Shown one piece after another: positions 15,754 to 23,384 of a stretch of 64,000 nucleotides of DNA. The first letter of the stretch is position 1; the number at the start of each line of letters is the position of its first letter. The DNA comes from Streptomyces sp. R41. GTDB taxonomy: Bacteria > Actinomycetota > Actinomycetes > Streptomycetales > Streptomycetaceae. A program made the position numbers and the translations under genes. Location: positions 6,245,001-6,309,000 of the forward strand of contig NZ_CP163443.1 in NCBI RefSeq assembly GCF_041053055.1. The letters run 5' to 3'. The notes below the pieces were generated by a model. That model saw only the letters and a list, made by a program, of their open reading frames with translations. It had not been told where the DNA came from and ran no database searches.

Positions 15754-15960
15754 TCACCCTGCGCGGGACTCGTCCTCCTGACCGTCCTGGCTGCTCTTGG
15801 AGAAAGGGTGCAGGCCCAGTAGATCCCTGGCTGCCTTCCCACGAGTGCTGCTGGGGCTGATCAGCACGATCAAGACAAGCAGCACGTACGACCCTGCCGC
15901 GGTGGAGGCAAGGATGAGAGCGACGCTGGCGCCGCCGCGGAGGAGTTCCAACATAGACAT
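15754..15960 (-). CDS. small single-pass membrane protein
   Basis: 68 residues from the ATG at 15958-15960 (a second ATG two codons later). One strong membrane helix spans about residues 11-35 (ASVALILASTAAGSYVLLVL), followed by a polar tail with HPFSKSSQDGQEDESRAG. Two hairpin terminators lie directly downstream. Unrecognised; it may belong to the relic element. Confidence 0.55.
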   Translation of the reverse strand: MSMLELLRGGASVALILASTAAGSYVLLVLIVLISPSSTRGKAARDLLGLHPFSKSSQDGQEDESRAG

Positions 15961-16462
15961 CGATCGCTCGCCGTGCTGCCTTTTCGAGGCGCCCGGGGCG
16001 GCGCGAGGGTCAAGGAGGGGAGCGACTGGGAGCCGAGTCGGTCATGGCCATGAAGAAGGCGAAGCAAGGTGTATTGCTGAGAGTCATTTGGTGGCTCATT
16101 TGGGAGCTCCTTAAGCGGTTAGGTGTCGGTCTGGGAAGGACGCGCGGGCGGCCTGCGCGCGCTCTGCCTTCGTCCACGACTCCATTGCGCCCCACCAGCA
16201 GCATCTGGTCACGGCACGGAAACTCGTGACTTGACGACCCTGAGGGCCGCATGGCGGGAGCCGGAGTGCCAGCGGCGATGGGAGCCGGTGGTGCCACGTT
16301 CATGGCCGCTGCAAGCCTCGGCCTGGCGGCCTGTCGCTTCATGACCGAGTGAGCCGTAGAGCTTCGGCTGTGGACGAGATGTGGACGGTGACGCGTCACC
16401 GGAAGCAGAGGGCTGTCAATTCTGCAGGTCGGAGCCCGAGCAACTCGCCGAGCGTGATCGGA
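15961..16462. other. about 500 bp without a supported gene
   Basis: Open frames here lack ribosome sites and protein-like composition. A rightward stretch at 16044 begins with a hydrophobic, Trp-rich run (LLRVIWWLIWELLKRLG) that might be a tiny membrane peptide, but no start signal supports it. I see no repeat or RNA gene until the tRNA-Tyr fragment. Confidence 0.4.
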
Positions 16463-16513
16463 CTGCAAATCTGCCGGCTCAGCCTGCCCAGGTTCCGATC
16501 CTGGCGCTGCCAC
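16463..16513 (+). repeat. diverged 3' part of tRNA-Tyr (second att copy)
   Basis: The same 51-bp segment as at 12946-12996 with a few substitutions, including anticodon GTA to GCA, TTCGAATC to TTCCGATC in the T-loop and a change in the acceptor end. It cannot be a functional tRNA. A 19-bp-stem terminator follows, as at the first copy. It marks the outer boundary of the tandem insertion. Confidence 0.8.
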
Positions 16514-16520
16514 GCTGAAA

Positions 16521-16564
16521 GAAACCCCCTCCGAACTGCGATCGAGCAGTTCGGAGGGGGTTTC
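16521..16564. terminator. terminator after second tRNA-Tyr fragment
   Basis: Perfect 19-bp stem GAAACCCCCTCCGAACTGC / GCAGTTCGGAGGGGGTTTC with a 6-nt loop, then TTCG. Probably the original chromosomal terminator of the tRNA-Tyr gene. Confidence 0.85.
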
Positions 16565-16623
16565 TTCGTGTGCTGGGCGAACTCGGTTGTCGGCGCGCGC
16601 GAGCGGTTGGGATTCTCTTCCGC

Positions 16624-17482
16624 ATGGCCACCTGGGCAACCTTCGTCGTCGTGTCGGACGGCAGCGGTCATGAGGCGTTCGAATCCCGCTTCGGAGCGGT
16701 CGGACTCGATCTCGATCTGCTCGCGGGGCCGGAGGCCGTGGTGCCGTTCATCCGCGCCAAGAGCCCCGTGGAGGGCCGTTGGCGGGACGACGCCACGTGC
16801 GAAGGCGGTGCTCGTCGACCCGTATCGGAAGGTGTTGCTCGCCTGTGTCTGGGAGGGGCCGACCACCCGGATGCGCCATCGCGCGGCCGCCTGGGAGCTG
16901 CTGGGTGAGGCCTGGCCCGGCTGGGCGCTGCGCTGGGCCTACGACGGTCAGGCAGAGCTCCGTGGCTATCTGGGCCTGGACCTGGAGCCCATCCAGGACA
17001 GGGACTGGGGCAGGAGGGTGCTGCCCGGCCCGTTCGTCGAGCCGGGCGACGAGGAACTGGCGCACGCCGATCCGCTGGTCGGCGTCGTCACCATCGGCAC
17101 GGAGCGGTCGTATGTGATCGCCGACCACAATGACCGCCCCGTCGCCGAGGGGCCCGCGCTGCTCGACCGCCTTGCGACCGCGCCCGAGCACGGCGCCCGC
17201 GAGTTCGCGGCGGAGTCCGGCGTCCACATCGACCTGGAGCGCCGCAGAGTGGGCTGGTGGCTGCTGGATGCCCAGCCCGAGGCGTACGGGATGGGCAGGC
17301 GCTGGCCGGGGTGGACTGTCGAGTTCTGGCGGGACCGGTGGGACGAGCACGTACGCGCGGCGAACGGACGCTTCGTGCCGCCGCCGGTCCGGATGCCGCG
17401 CTCCCTTGCGGAGGTATGGGAGGAAGCCCGGCACCACTTGAGCCGCGCGCCGAGGCGATCCGCTGCCCACGGGGCACACTGA
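16624..17482 (+). pseudogene. frameshifted conserved hypothetical gene
   Basis: The first frame starts at the ATG 16624 (MATWATFVVVSDGSG...) and runs to RDDATCEGGA near 16812. The protein then continues in another frame with VLVDPYRKVLLACVWEGPTT and ends at 17482 (ARRSAAHGAH region). Each half reads as a good Streptomyces protein, and together they give about 285 residues. A single-base indel around 16800-16815 explains the break, whether real or a sequencing error. The product would be soluble with many Trp residues (DRDWGRRV, GWTVEFWRDRWDEH). No known domain recognised. Confidence 0.7.
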
Positions 17483-17486
17483 TCCC

Positions 17487-17699
17487 ATGTCATCGCGTCG
17501 CAGGAGCTGCCCCGAGTGTCGTCGGGAGATTGCCGTCGTCGCGGGGCGGTTCGCTCGGCATGATCCGCCGGGTGCGCGGGGGAGCGGGGAGCTGGTCTCG
17601 TGTCCCGGGTCGCGCAGGCAGGCGCAGCTCGGGGCGGCTCAGCCGGCGCTGGACGGGTACGCCGTTCCGGAGTTTCCCGGGCAGATTCCGCTGTTCTGA
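17487..17699 (+). CDS. small conserved Cys-containing protein
   Basis: 70 residues from the ATG 17487, four bases after the preceding stop. It starts SSRRRSCPECRREIAVVAGR, with one CxxC pair and a third Cys in ELVSCPGS, so an incomplete or modified zinc-ribbon is likely. It ends in a hydrophobic FPGQIPLF tail. It lies directly after the frameshifted gene and is likely co-transcribed. Function unknown. Confidence 0.65.
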   Translation: MSSRRRSCPECRREIAVVAGRFARHDPPGARGSGELVSCPGSRRQAQLGAAQPALDGYAVPEFPGQIPLF

Positions 17700-17828
17700 C
17701 CGGCCGAGCCGCCCCTGACAGACGGAAACCGCGGGCCCGCGGGCCCCCTGCCCGTCTTTCGGATGCCGCCTGGGTCGGGGCCTATGAGCCGTCGTCGGCT
17801 GAGACCGGCGTCATCCGAAAGACAGGCC

Positions 17829-18485
17829 CTAGTTCCCCGCCACCGCCTTGACCGCCACCGAGATCGGTGTCGAGCCGCTGATCGCCTCCAGGGTCAGGCC
17901 CGCCGTCGCCGGGGTGTCCACCAGTTCCGCGAGGATCGCGGCGACGTCGTCGCGCGGGATGGCGCCGCGACCCGTGGAGGCCTCCAGGCGTACGAGGCCG
18001 GTGCCGGCGTCGTCGATGAGGCTGCCGGGGCGCAGGATCGTCCAGTCCAGGCCCGTACGACCGCGTACGTACTCGTCGGCCTCGCCCTTGGCGCGTAGAT
18101 ACGCGTCGAAGACGTCGTCGCCCCGGTGTGCCGGGTCCGCGCCCATCGAGGAGACGACCACGTGACGGCGCACGCCCGCGCGCTCAGCCGCGTTCGCGAA
18201 CAGGATCGCGGCGCCCTTGTCCACCGTTTCCTTACGGGCCACCCCGCTGCCCGGGCCCGCGCCGGCCGCGAAGACAGCCGCGTCCGCGCCCTGCAGATGC
18301 GCGGCGACCTCCTCCACGGAGGCCGACTCCAGATCGCACAGGACCGGCTCGGCGCCGGCGACCCGCAGATCGTCGCCCTGTTCGGCGCGGCGGATGATCC
18401 CCGCGACCTCGTCACCGCGCGCGGTGAGCAGCCGCTCCAGCCGCAGCGCGATCTGACCATGACCTCCAGCGATGACAATGCGCAT
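17829..18485 (-). CDS. NAD(P)-binding atypical short-chain dehydrogenase
   Basis: 218 residues from the ATG at 18483-18485. The N-terminal Rossmann motif is MRIVIAGGHGQIALRL (GxxGxxG type), then VLCDLES, DAAVFAAGAGPGSG, VSSMGAD and DWTILRPGSLIDD. This is the NAD(P)H-binding/NmrA-like family of atypical SDRs, which often lack the catalytic Tyr-Lys pair and act as redox sensors or epimerase-like enzymes. It is oriented away from the lipoprotein gene that starts at about 18632. Confidence 0.82.
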   Translation of the reverse strand: MRIVIAGGHGQIALRLERLLTARGDEVAGIIRRAEQGDDLRVAGAEPVLCDLESASVEEVAAHLQGADAAVFAAGAGPGSGVARKETVDKGAAILFANAAERAGVRRHVVVSSMGADPAHRGDDVFDAYLRAKGEADEYVRGRTGLDWTILRPGSLIDDAGTGLVRLEASTGRGAIPRDDVAAILAELVDTPATAGLTLEAISGSTPISVAVKAVAGN

Positions 18486-18631
18486 GTTTCCGACCGTACG
18501 CCCGGACGGACGCGTTCGCCGCACAACCCTGTGGACAACTCACGTGTCACATGGGTGATCACTGTGAACGAGAGAACGAAAGTACGAGGGGATGTCGTGC
18601 GGCACCGCGCGGCGTCGTAGAGGAGAACACC

Positions 18632-19678
18632 ATCAACGCCATACGCAAGACCGTCACCGCGGCCGGCTGCGCCGCCGTCGTCCTCGCCACGGCGGCCGCC
18701 TGCGGCACGGTCCAGAACCTCACCGCGGGGCAGAAGGTGGACCACGCCGTCGACCGGCTCGGCGAACAGAAGTCGCTCGCCTTCCAGTTGGACCTCGACG
18801 CCGACCCCGACGCGCTCACCGCGCTGGCGGGCGACGCGAGCTCCGAAGAAGCCCTCCCGCCGGAGTTCGCGAAGTTCCTCAGCGGGCTGCGCGTCGACGT
18901 CGCCGTCAAGTCGAAGAAGGCGCTGGCGGATTCGGGCGAGAAGGACCTCATCGGTACGAGTATGAAGATCACGGGGGCCGAAGGTGTCCTGGTCGAGTAC
19001 CGGGTCGTCGGCGACTTCACGTACTACCGCGCCGACATGAAGGCCCTCGGCAAGACGATGGGCGTCCCCATGCCGTCGGCCGACGAAATCCCGGAGAGCG
19101 AGAAGGAGTTCAGGAAGGTCCTGGAGGGCGACTGGGTGAAGATGAACACCCAGGATCTCGCCAAGGCGCAGAAGTCCTCGGGGTCCTCGAAGGCCTCCAA
19201 GGGGGTGGACGGCGCCGGCGACATCGACGCCAAGACCCAGCGGAAGATCGTGGAAGCCGTACGCGGTGTCATCGCGCACGACGTCACCTTCCGCGCCGAG
19301 GGCGGCAGCGGCAGCACCGAACGGGTCGTCGCCAAGGCCGACTTCCGCGAATTGATCAGGGGAATCTTCGACAAGCTCCGGCCGCTGGAGGGCGACCTTC
19401 CGCCGGGCACGGACCTCCCCTCGGACAAGGACCTCAAGGACGCTCCGAACAAGAAGGTCGCGGTCGACTTCACGCTGAAGAACGGAGACCTCACCCAGGT
19501 CAAGGTCGACCTCTCCGTCCTCGCCGACGACCCGAAGACCCCCAAACTGCCGCTCATCCTGAAGTTCTCCGAGGCGGGCGACGTCAGCGCGCCGTCGGGG
19601 GCCACAGAGATTCCCGCGGACAAGATGCCCGGCGGCAACCCGCTCGCCGGTGGCCTGTTGGGCGGCGGCGAGCTCTGA
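18632..19678 (+). CDS. lipoprotein with apparent ATC start
   Basis: About 348 residues. A perfect GAGGAG site (18620-18625) lies six bases before ATC AAC GCC ATA CGC at 18632, exactly where an ATG would be expected. The only canonical in-frame start is the ATG at 18551, which would add a 27-residue polar leader ahead of the signal peptide. The signal is IRKTVTAAGCAAVVLATAAAC with the lipidated Cys at TAAAC. The mature part repeats KVDHAVDRLGEQKSLAFQLD-type segments and resembles the two lipoproteins at 34538 and 35545 (LppX/LprAFG-like). Extracytoplasmic lipid-binding is a family guess. Confidence 0.75.
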   Translation: MNAIRKTVTAAGCAAVVLATAAACGTVQNLTAGQKVDHAVDRLGEQKSLAFQLDLDADPDALTALAGDASSEEALPPEFAKFLSGLRVDVAVKSKKALADSGEKDLIGTSMKITGAEGVLVEYRVVGDFTYYRADMKALGKTMGVPMPSADEIPESEKEFRKVLEGDWVKMNTQDLAKAQKSSGSSKASKGVDGAGDIDAKTQRKIVEAVRGVIAHDVTFRAEGGSGSTERVVAKADFRELIRGIFDKLRPLEGDLPPGTDLPSDKDLKDAPNKKVAVDFTLKNGDLTQVKVDLSVLADDPKTPKLPLILKFSEAGDVSAPSGATEIPADKMPGGNPLAGGLLGGGEL

Positions 19679-19901
19679 GCATCACGAGCGCCGGCCACCG
19701 AACGCCGGTGCCTCAACAGCGGATGTCGTTCAACAGCAGCTGCCGAACGTCAGCGGCCGAAAACCGGTCTCCGAGCGCACCGGCTCACCGGTAGCACCAG
19801 CCAGCAATCGTCGCGCACGCGCGCGTGGACCTACGAAAACACCCACGCGCGCGTGGCATCCGGCAAAGACACGCCCGGACACCCCAGCGGGGGGAGCGGC
19901 C

Positions 19902-21152
19902 TCACGACAGCTCCCCCCGGCCCTGGCGAGGCAGGTCCAACCCGGCCGCGGCCGCCGAGTTGCAGTACTCCCGCACCGCGCTGGTCCGCGCCACCACGCG
20001 CCCCCGATGCACCACGATCCGGCTGTACGCCAACGACAGCGCCCCCGCGAGCCGGTCCCCGCGTACGGCGAGCAACTCGGCCGGAAACCCCGCCTCCACG
20101 CGCACCTCGGGCAGTCCGAGGACGGCCCGGGCGGCACAACTCACCGCGCCATAGGCGTCCTCGGGCCGCATCCCGTAGCGCGATGCCAGCAGATACGCGG
20201 CCTCCAGCGGATCCCCGCGCCCCACCGGGTTCGATACGTCCCGCAGGGCGCCGCTGCCCGCCGCGACCCGTACCCCGGCCGCCCGCAACAGCCGTACGGG
20301 AGCGATCCCGCGCCGTTCCACGGCACCGCAGCCGCCCTGCGGCAGACACACCACGGTCACGCCCGCCGCGGCGAGCTGGTCGGCCGCCCGGGAGGCCGTC
20401 TCGCCGGGCAACCGGCCGAGCGCGCCGCACGGGCCGAGCGTCACGCCGTGCCGCAGCCCACCGGCCATCGCCGTGAGCCGGGCGAGCCGGGCGGGATCGT
20501 CGCCGTCCGTGTGCAGGTCGACCGGGCAGCCGTGCTCGGAGGCGAGTTCCAGGATCGCCTCCACGTACCCCGTCGGATCGGGGTCGACGTCCGGGCAGCC
20601 GCCCAGCACGGAGGCGCCCATCTTCACGGCGTCCCGGAGCATCGCGAGTCCGTCGGCCCCGGCCACCCCGGTCAGCACCCGGGGCATCGCCACCGCCGTC
20701 AGCTCGGCGAGCCCGCGTAGCGAGCGGCGCGCCTGGAGCACCGCCGTCAGCGCGTCCAGCCCCTGTGCGTCGCCGACGCGGACGTGTGAGCGCAGCGCCG
20801 TGGCGCCGTGGCCGAGTTGCAGCAGCGCGGCCTCGGTGGCCCGGCGCTGGACCTCCTGGGCGTCGTACTCGAGGGGGCCGTCACCGTCGGCCGTCAGAGC
20901 CGTGTCGCCGTGCGCGTGCGGCTCGGCCGGGGCAGGCAGGAGGAGGTAGCCGTCGAGGTCCACCTTGGAGGCGAGGACCCCGGAGCTGCCCGCCGCCAGG
21001 CTCCCTGCGGTGCCGACCGCCTCGATGCGCCCGCCGCCCAGCCGCACGTCCACGGTCCGTCCGTCGGTGAGCCGTGCCCCGCACAGCAGGAGGGCGGCCG
21101 TGTCGGTCTGGCCCGACGAGGAGTGCGGCGGCTGCGGCTGACTGTCGGGCAT
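19902..21152 (-). CDS. amidohydrolase, cytosine deaminase-like
   Basis: 416 residues from the ATG at 21150-21152, with AGGAG eight bases upstream. It has the order of metal-dependent amidohydrolases: a beta-sandwich start (LLLCGARLTDGRTVDVRLGG), LLLPAPAEPHAHGDTAL (HxH metal motif as PHAH), RSHVRVGD, PVDLHTDGDD, HGVTLGPCGALG and VAAGSGALRDVSNP (the last catalytic Asp is DVSNP). This resembles the cytosine deaminase (CodA) subfamily. The substrate may be another nitrogen heterocycle. It faces the tRNA genes across a 400-bp gap. Confidence 0.8.
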   Translation of the reverse strand: MPDSQPQPPHSSSGQTDTAALLLCGARLTDGRTVDVRLGGGRIEAVGTAGSLAAGSSGVLASKVDLDGYLLLPAPAEPHAHGDTALTADGDGPLEYDAQEVQRRATEAALLQLGHGATALRSHVRVGDAQGLDALTAVLQARRSLRGLAELTAVAMPRVLTGVAGADGLAMLRDAVKMGASVLGGCPDVDPDPTGYVEAILELASEHGCPVDLHTDGDDPARLARLTAMAGGLRHGVTLGPCGALGRLPGETASRAADQLAAAGVTVVCLPQGGCGAVERRGIAPVRLLRAAGVRVAAGSGALRDVSNPVGRGDPLEAAYLLASRYGMRPEDAYGAVSCAARAVLGLPEVRVEAGFPAELLAVRGDRLAGALSLAYSRIVVHRGRVVARTSAVREYCNSAAAAGLDLPRQGRGELS

Positions 21153-21283
21153 CGCGCTCCTGGGGCTCGGGGGCGGCTGCGGGAGGGGCGACTGCGGAGA
21201 GTGGGGGCACAAGATCACGCAGCGTGAGTCGAGCCTAGGGTGGCGATCCGTCCTCGTCGGGGAGGAGCGCAATAGTCGTACCG

Positions 21284-21360
21284 GTGTGGTCCGTAGCCGT
21301 ATCGGTGTGGTCCGGCGGCTCGCACGCGTGTGGTCCGGCGGCCCCCAACCGTGTGGTCCG
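21284..21360. repeat. four spaced copies of GTGTGGTCCG
   Basis: GTGTGGTCCG begins at 21284, 21305, 21328 and 21351, so the spacing is 21, 23 and 23 bp. The array lies in the 400-bp gene-free gap between the amidohydrolase start and tRNA-Thr. The near two-turn spacing could suit a cooperative DNA-binding protein; alternatively it is a degenerating tandem repeat. Confidence 0.6.
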
Positions 21361-21514
21361 CGGGGCGAGGAGAGGCCCCCGGCTGGACGGGATCCCGGCG
21401 GTGAATCCGTGGCGGTCCGTGGTGATCCGTGGTGTGCGAGGGACTCGTGAGCGGCTACGGGAACGGCCGGGGAAACGGCGGGGAACAGGCTGGGGCGGGT
21501 GCCGCGAAACGGAT

Positions 21515-21542
21515 TTGGGCGATCGGCGGCCGACCGTGTAAT
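21515..21542 (+). promoter_or_regulatory. candidate promoter of tRNA-Thr
   Basis: TTGGGC (21515-21520) and TGTAAT (21537-21542) are separated by 16 bp, with a start expected about 7 bp before the tRNA 5' end. Both boxes resemble HrdB-type consensus. Confidence 0.5.
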
Positions 21543-21555
21543 GTCTTCATCGCTC

Positions 21556-21628
21556 GCCCCAATAGCTCAGTCGGCAGAGCGTCTCCATGGTAAGGAGAAG
21601 GTCTACGGTTCGATTCCGTATTGGGGCT
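21556..21628 (+). tRNA. tRNA-Thr (GGT)
   Basis: 73-nt cloverleaf with acceptor GCCCCAA/TTGGGGC, D-arm AGCTCAGTCGGCAGAGC, anticodon arm TCTCC-ATGGTAA-GGAGA (anticodon GGT) and T-arm ACGGTTCGATTCCGT. CCA is not encoded. Confidence 0.95.
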
Positions 21629-21674
21629 CTGGTGTGAGAGGTTCCCGTCGCAAGGCGGGGCCCGATCGCATCTC

Positions 21675-21747
21675 AGCGGTGTAGCTCAGTCGGTAGAGCA
21701 AGCGGCTCATAATCGCTGTGTCACCGGTTCAAGTCCGGTCACCGCTA
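21675..21747 (+). tRNA. tRNA-Met (CAT), elongator type
   Basis: 73-nt cloverleaf with acceptor AGCGGTG/CACCGCT, anticodon loop CTCATAA (CAT) and T-arm ACCGGTTCAAGTCCGGT. The paired A1-U72 acceptor end indicates elongator and not initiator tRNA. It follows tRNA-Thr by 46 bp and is probably co-transcribed. Confidence 0.93.
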
Positions 21748-21834
21748 CTGACAGTAGCCGATTGTGGGGTCGGTCCTTCGATCGGCTACTCTTCTATGCG
21801 TTAATGTCCCATCCGTTCGTCAAGGAGCACTCCT

Positions 21835-21999
21835 GTGGCTGCCACCGACGTCCGCCCGAAGATCACGCTGGCCTGCGTGGAGTGCAAGGAGCGGAACTAC
21901 ATCACCAAGAAGAACCGGCGTAACGACCCGGACCGACTGGAGATGAAGAAGCACTGCCCGCGTTGCAACGCGCACACTGCGCACCGCGAAACGCGATAA
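21835..21999 (+). CDS. rpmG: 50S ribosomal protein L33
   Basis: 54 residues from the GTG at 21835, with AAGGAG upstream. It contains CVECKERNY and HCPRCNAHT, the two CxxC pairs of the zinc-containing (C+) form of L33. Streptomyces also has a C- paralogue expressed in zinc shortage, and this one is the zinc-replete form. It is the first protein gene after tRNA-Thr/tRNA-Met, and its place before the MaoC pair is conserved in the genus. Confidence 0.95.
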   Translation: MAATDVRPKITLACVECKERNYITKKNRRNDPDRLEMKKHCPRCNAHTAHRETR

Positions 22000-22158
22000 A
22001 TCAGGCTCGTACACGAGGCCGTCCCCTTCGCGGGGGGCGGCCTCGCGTCGTTATAGAGCGAAGACAGTCCGTCCGACTAAGACGGTCAGTCCCAGCTGTG
22101 ACAACCGGTCCAGTTGTGACAGCCAGTCCAGCGAAGACAACCAGGAGGTGCCGAGCCC

Positions 22159-22611
22159 ATGGCGCTCGACCAGTCCTTCGTGGGGCGGTCCTACCCGCCC
22201 ACCGACCCCTATGAGGTCGGCCGGGAGAAGATCCGCGAGTTCGCGGAGGCCGTGGGGGACAGCAACCCTGCGTACACGGACCCGGAGGCCGCCAAGGCGC
22301 TCGGGCACCCCGATGTGATCGCCCCGCCGACTTTTGTGTTCGCGATCACCTTCAAGGCCGCCGGCCAGGTCGTCCAGGACCCGCAACTGGGCCTCGACTA
22401 CAGCCGCGTGGTGCACGGCGACCAGAAGTTCGCCTACACCCGCCCGGTGCGCGCGGGTGACCGGCTGACGGTCACCTCGACCATCGAGTCGATCAAGTCC
22501 CTGGCGGGCAACGACATCCTGGACATCCGTGGCGAGGTTCACGACGAGGCGGGCGAGCATGTCGTGACGGCCGTCACCAAGCTCGTGGCGCGCGCGGCGG
22601 AGGAGGGCTGA
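22159..22611 (+). CDS. MaoC-family N-terminal dehydratase subunit (HadA-like)
   Basis: 150 residues from the ATG 22159, with AGGAGGTG upstream. It belongs to the FAS1-like/MaoC N-terminal hot-dog family (PPTDPYEVGREKIREFAEAV, GDSNPAYTD, PPTFVFAITF), with the substrate-side hot dog and without the catalytic Asp-His pair. The partner gene follows after one base, so the two should form a HadAB-type heterodimeric (3R)-hydroxyacyl dehydratase, as in mycobacterial fatty-acid elongation. The role in Streptomyces is inferred from that family. Confidence 0.85.
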   Translation: MALDQSFVGRSYPPTDPYEVGREKIREFAEAVGDSNPAYTDPEAAKALGHPDVIAPPTFVFAITFKAAGQVVQDPQLGLDYSRVVHGDQKFAYTRPVRAGDRLTVTSTIESIKSLAGNDILDIRGEVHDEAGEHVVTAVTKLVARAAEEG

Positions 22612-22612
22612 C

Positions 22613-23041
22613 ATGGCGGCGAAGATCTCTTACGCGGACGTCGAGGTCGGCACCGAGCTGCCGGCCCAGACGTTTTCCGTGACCCGTGCCACGCTCGTGC
22701 AGTACGCGGGCGCCTCCGGGGACTTCAACCCGATCCACTGGAACGAGAAGTTCGCGGTCGAGGTCGGTCTGCCCGACGTCATCGCGCACGGCATGTTCAC
22801 CATGGCCGAGGCGATCCGCGTCGTCACCGACTGGGTCGGCGACCCGGGCGCGGTCGTCGAGTACGGCGTCCGCTTCACCAAGCCCGTCGTCGTCCCGAAC
22901 GACGAGAAGGGCGCGACCATCGAGGTCAGCGCCAAAGTCGGCGCCAAGCTCGACGACAACACCATCCGCGTCGACCTCACGGCGACCAGCACCGGCCAGA
23001 AGGTCCTGGGCATGTCGCGGGCGGTCGTACGGCTGGCCTGA
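22613..23041 (+). CDS. MaoC-family dehydratase catalytic subunit (HadB-like)
   Basis: 142 residues. It has the hydratase-2 motif SGDFNPIHWNE with catalytic Asp37 and His42 and then LPDVIAHGMFTMAEAIRVV, typical of R-specific enoyl hydratase/MaoC. It starts one base after the HadA-like stop, indicating obligatory co-expression as a heterodimer. A hairpin (23110-23144) follows and probably ends the rpmG-hadA-hadB unit. Confidence 0.88.
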   Translation: MAAKISYADVEVGTELPAQTFSVTRATLVQYAGASGDFNPIHWNEKFAVEVGLPDVIAHGMFTMAEAIRVVTDWVGDPGAVVEYGVRFTKPVVVPNDEKGATIEVSAKVGAKLDDNTIRVDLTATSTGQKVLGMSRAVVRLA

Positions 23042-23054
23042 GCGGGTAGTGCCG

Positions 23055-23111
23055 AGTGCGCAGCGCGTGAAGTAGTGCGCAGTGAGTGAAGCAGTGCGCA
23101 GTGCCTGAAGT
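23055..23111. repeat. three tandem 19-bp repeats
   Basis: AGTGCGCAGCGCGTGAAGT, AGTGCGCAGTGAGTGAAGC and AGTGCGCAGTGCCTGAAGT follow without gaps. In reverse complement they resemble the units of the 19-bp array at 23186-23337 (TCAGGCACTGCGC versus TCCGGCACCTGCGC), so the two arrays may be inverted relatives flanking the terminator. Confidence 0.8.
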
Positions 23112-23144
23112 AAGGGGCGTTCTCCATTGTGGGGCGCCCCTTAC
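23110..23144. terminator. hairpin after the dehydratase pair
   Basis: GTAAGGGGCG (23110-23119) and CGCCCCTTAC (23135-23144), 10-bp perfect stem, 15-nt loop. It lies between the two 19-bp repeat arrays. Confidence 0.65.
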
Positions 23145-23185
23145 TGGCGTGATGCCCCCTACCTGCAACAACGTTCTTTGTTTTT

Positions 23186-23337
23186 GCGGCGTTCCGGCGC
23201 CCGTACTGCGTTCCGGCAAGTGTGCGGCGCTCAGGCAACTGTGCGGCGCTCCGACACGTGGGCGGCGTTCCGGCACCTGCGCGACGTTCCGACATCGGGG
23301 CGGCGTACCGGCACCCCCGCGGCGTTTCCGCCCGGCT
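23186..23337. repeat. eight tandem 19-bp repeats upstream of tetR
   Basis: Eight consecutive units of exactly 19 bp, approximate consensus GCGGCGTTCCGGCACCTGT, diverged but in strict register; for example GCGGCGCTCAGGCAACTGT at 23224 and GCGGCGTTCCGGCACCTGC at 23262. The period is not a multiple of three, so it is not a coding repeat. It ends 11 bp before the -35 box of the tetR promoter. Confidence 0.85.
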
Positions 23338-23348
23338 CCGACACCCCC

Positions 23349-23378
23349 TTGACGTAGTTAGTGATTGAGCACTAACTT
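23349..23378 (+). promoter_or_regulatory. tetR promoter with operator in the spacer
   Basis: TTGACG (23349-23354), 18 bp, TAACTT (23373-23378); the start would coincide with the ATG at 23385 (leaderless). The inverted repeat GTTAGTG-ATTGAG-CACTAAC (23357-23376) fills the spacer and the first bases of the -10, consistent with autorepression by the TetR protein. Confidence 0.75.
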
Positions 23379-23384
23379 ACTCGC

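Larger units (their letters stand above)
12946..16513. mobile_element. relic of a second element in the same tRNA-Tyr site
   Basis: Bounded by two tRNA-Tyr 3' fragments, one good (12946-12996) and one diverged (16463-16513). Inside, next to the left copy, lies a broken tyrosine integrase on the minus strand. A TmrB-like P-loop gene, a methyltransferase and a small membrane protein follow. The arrangement suggests tandem integration followed by decay; which att half belongs to which element cannot be decided from this window. Confidence 0.6.

Noticed and set aside
16044..16229. Trp-rich hydrophobic 61-codon frame
   Set aside because: It lacks a ribosome site and its second half is random-looking.
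16463..16513. Functional tRNA-Tyr gene
   Set aside because: The 5' half is missing and the anticodon and T-loop are mutated; likewise 12946-12996 lacks a 5' half.
23186..23337. CRISPR array
   Set aside because: The 19-bp units abut each other with no unique spacers and there are no cas genes in the window.
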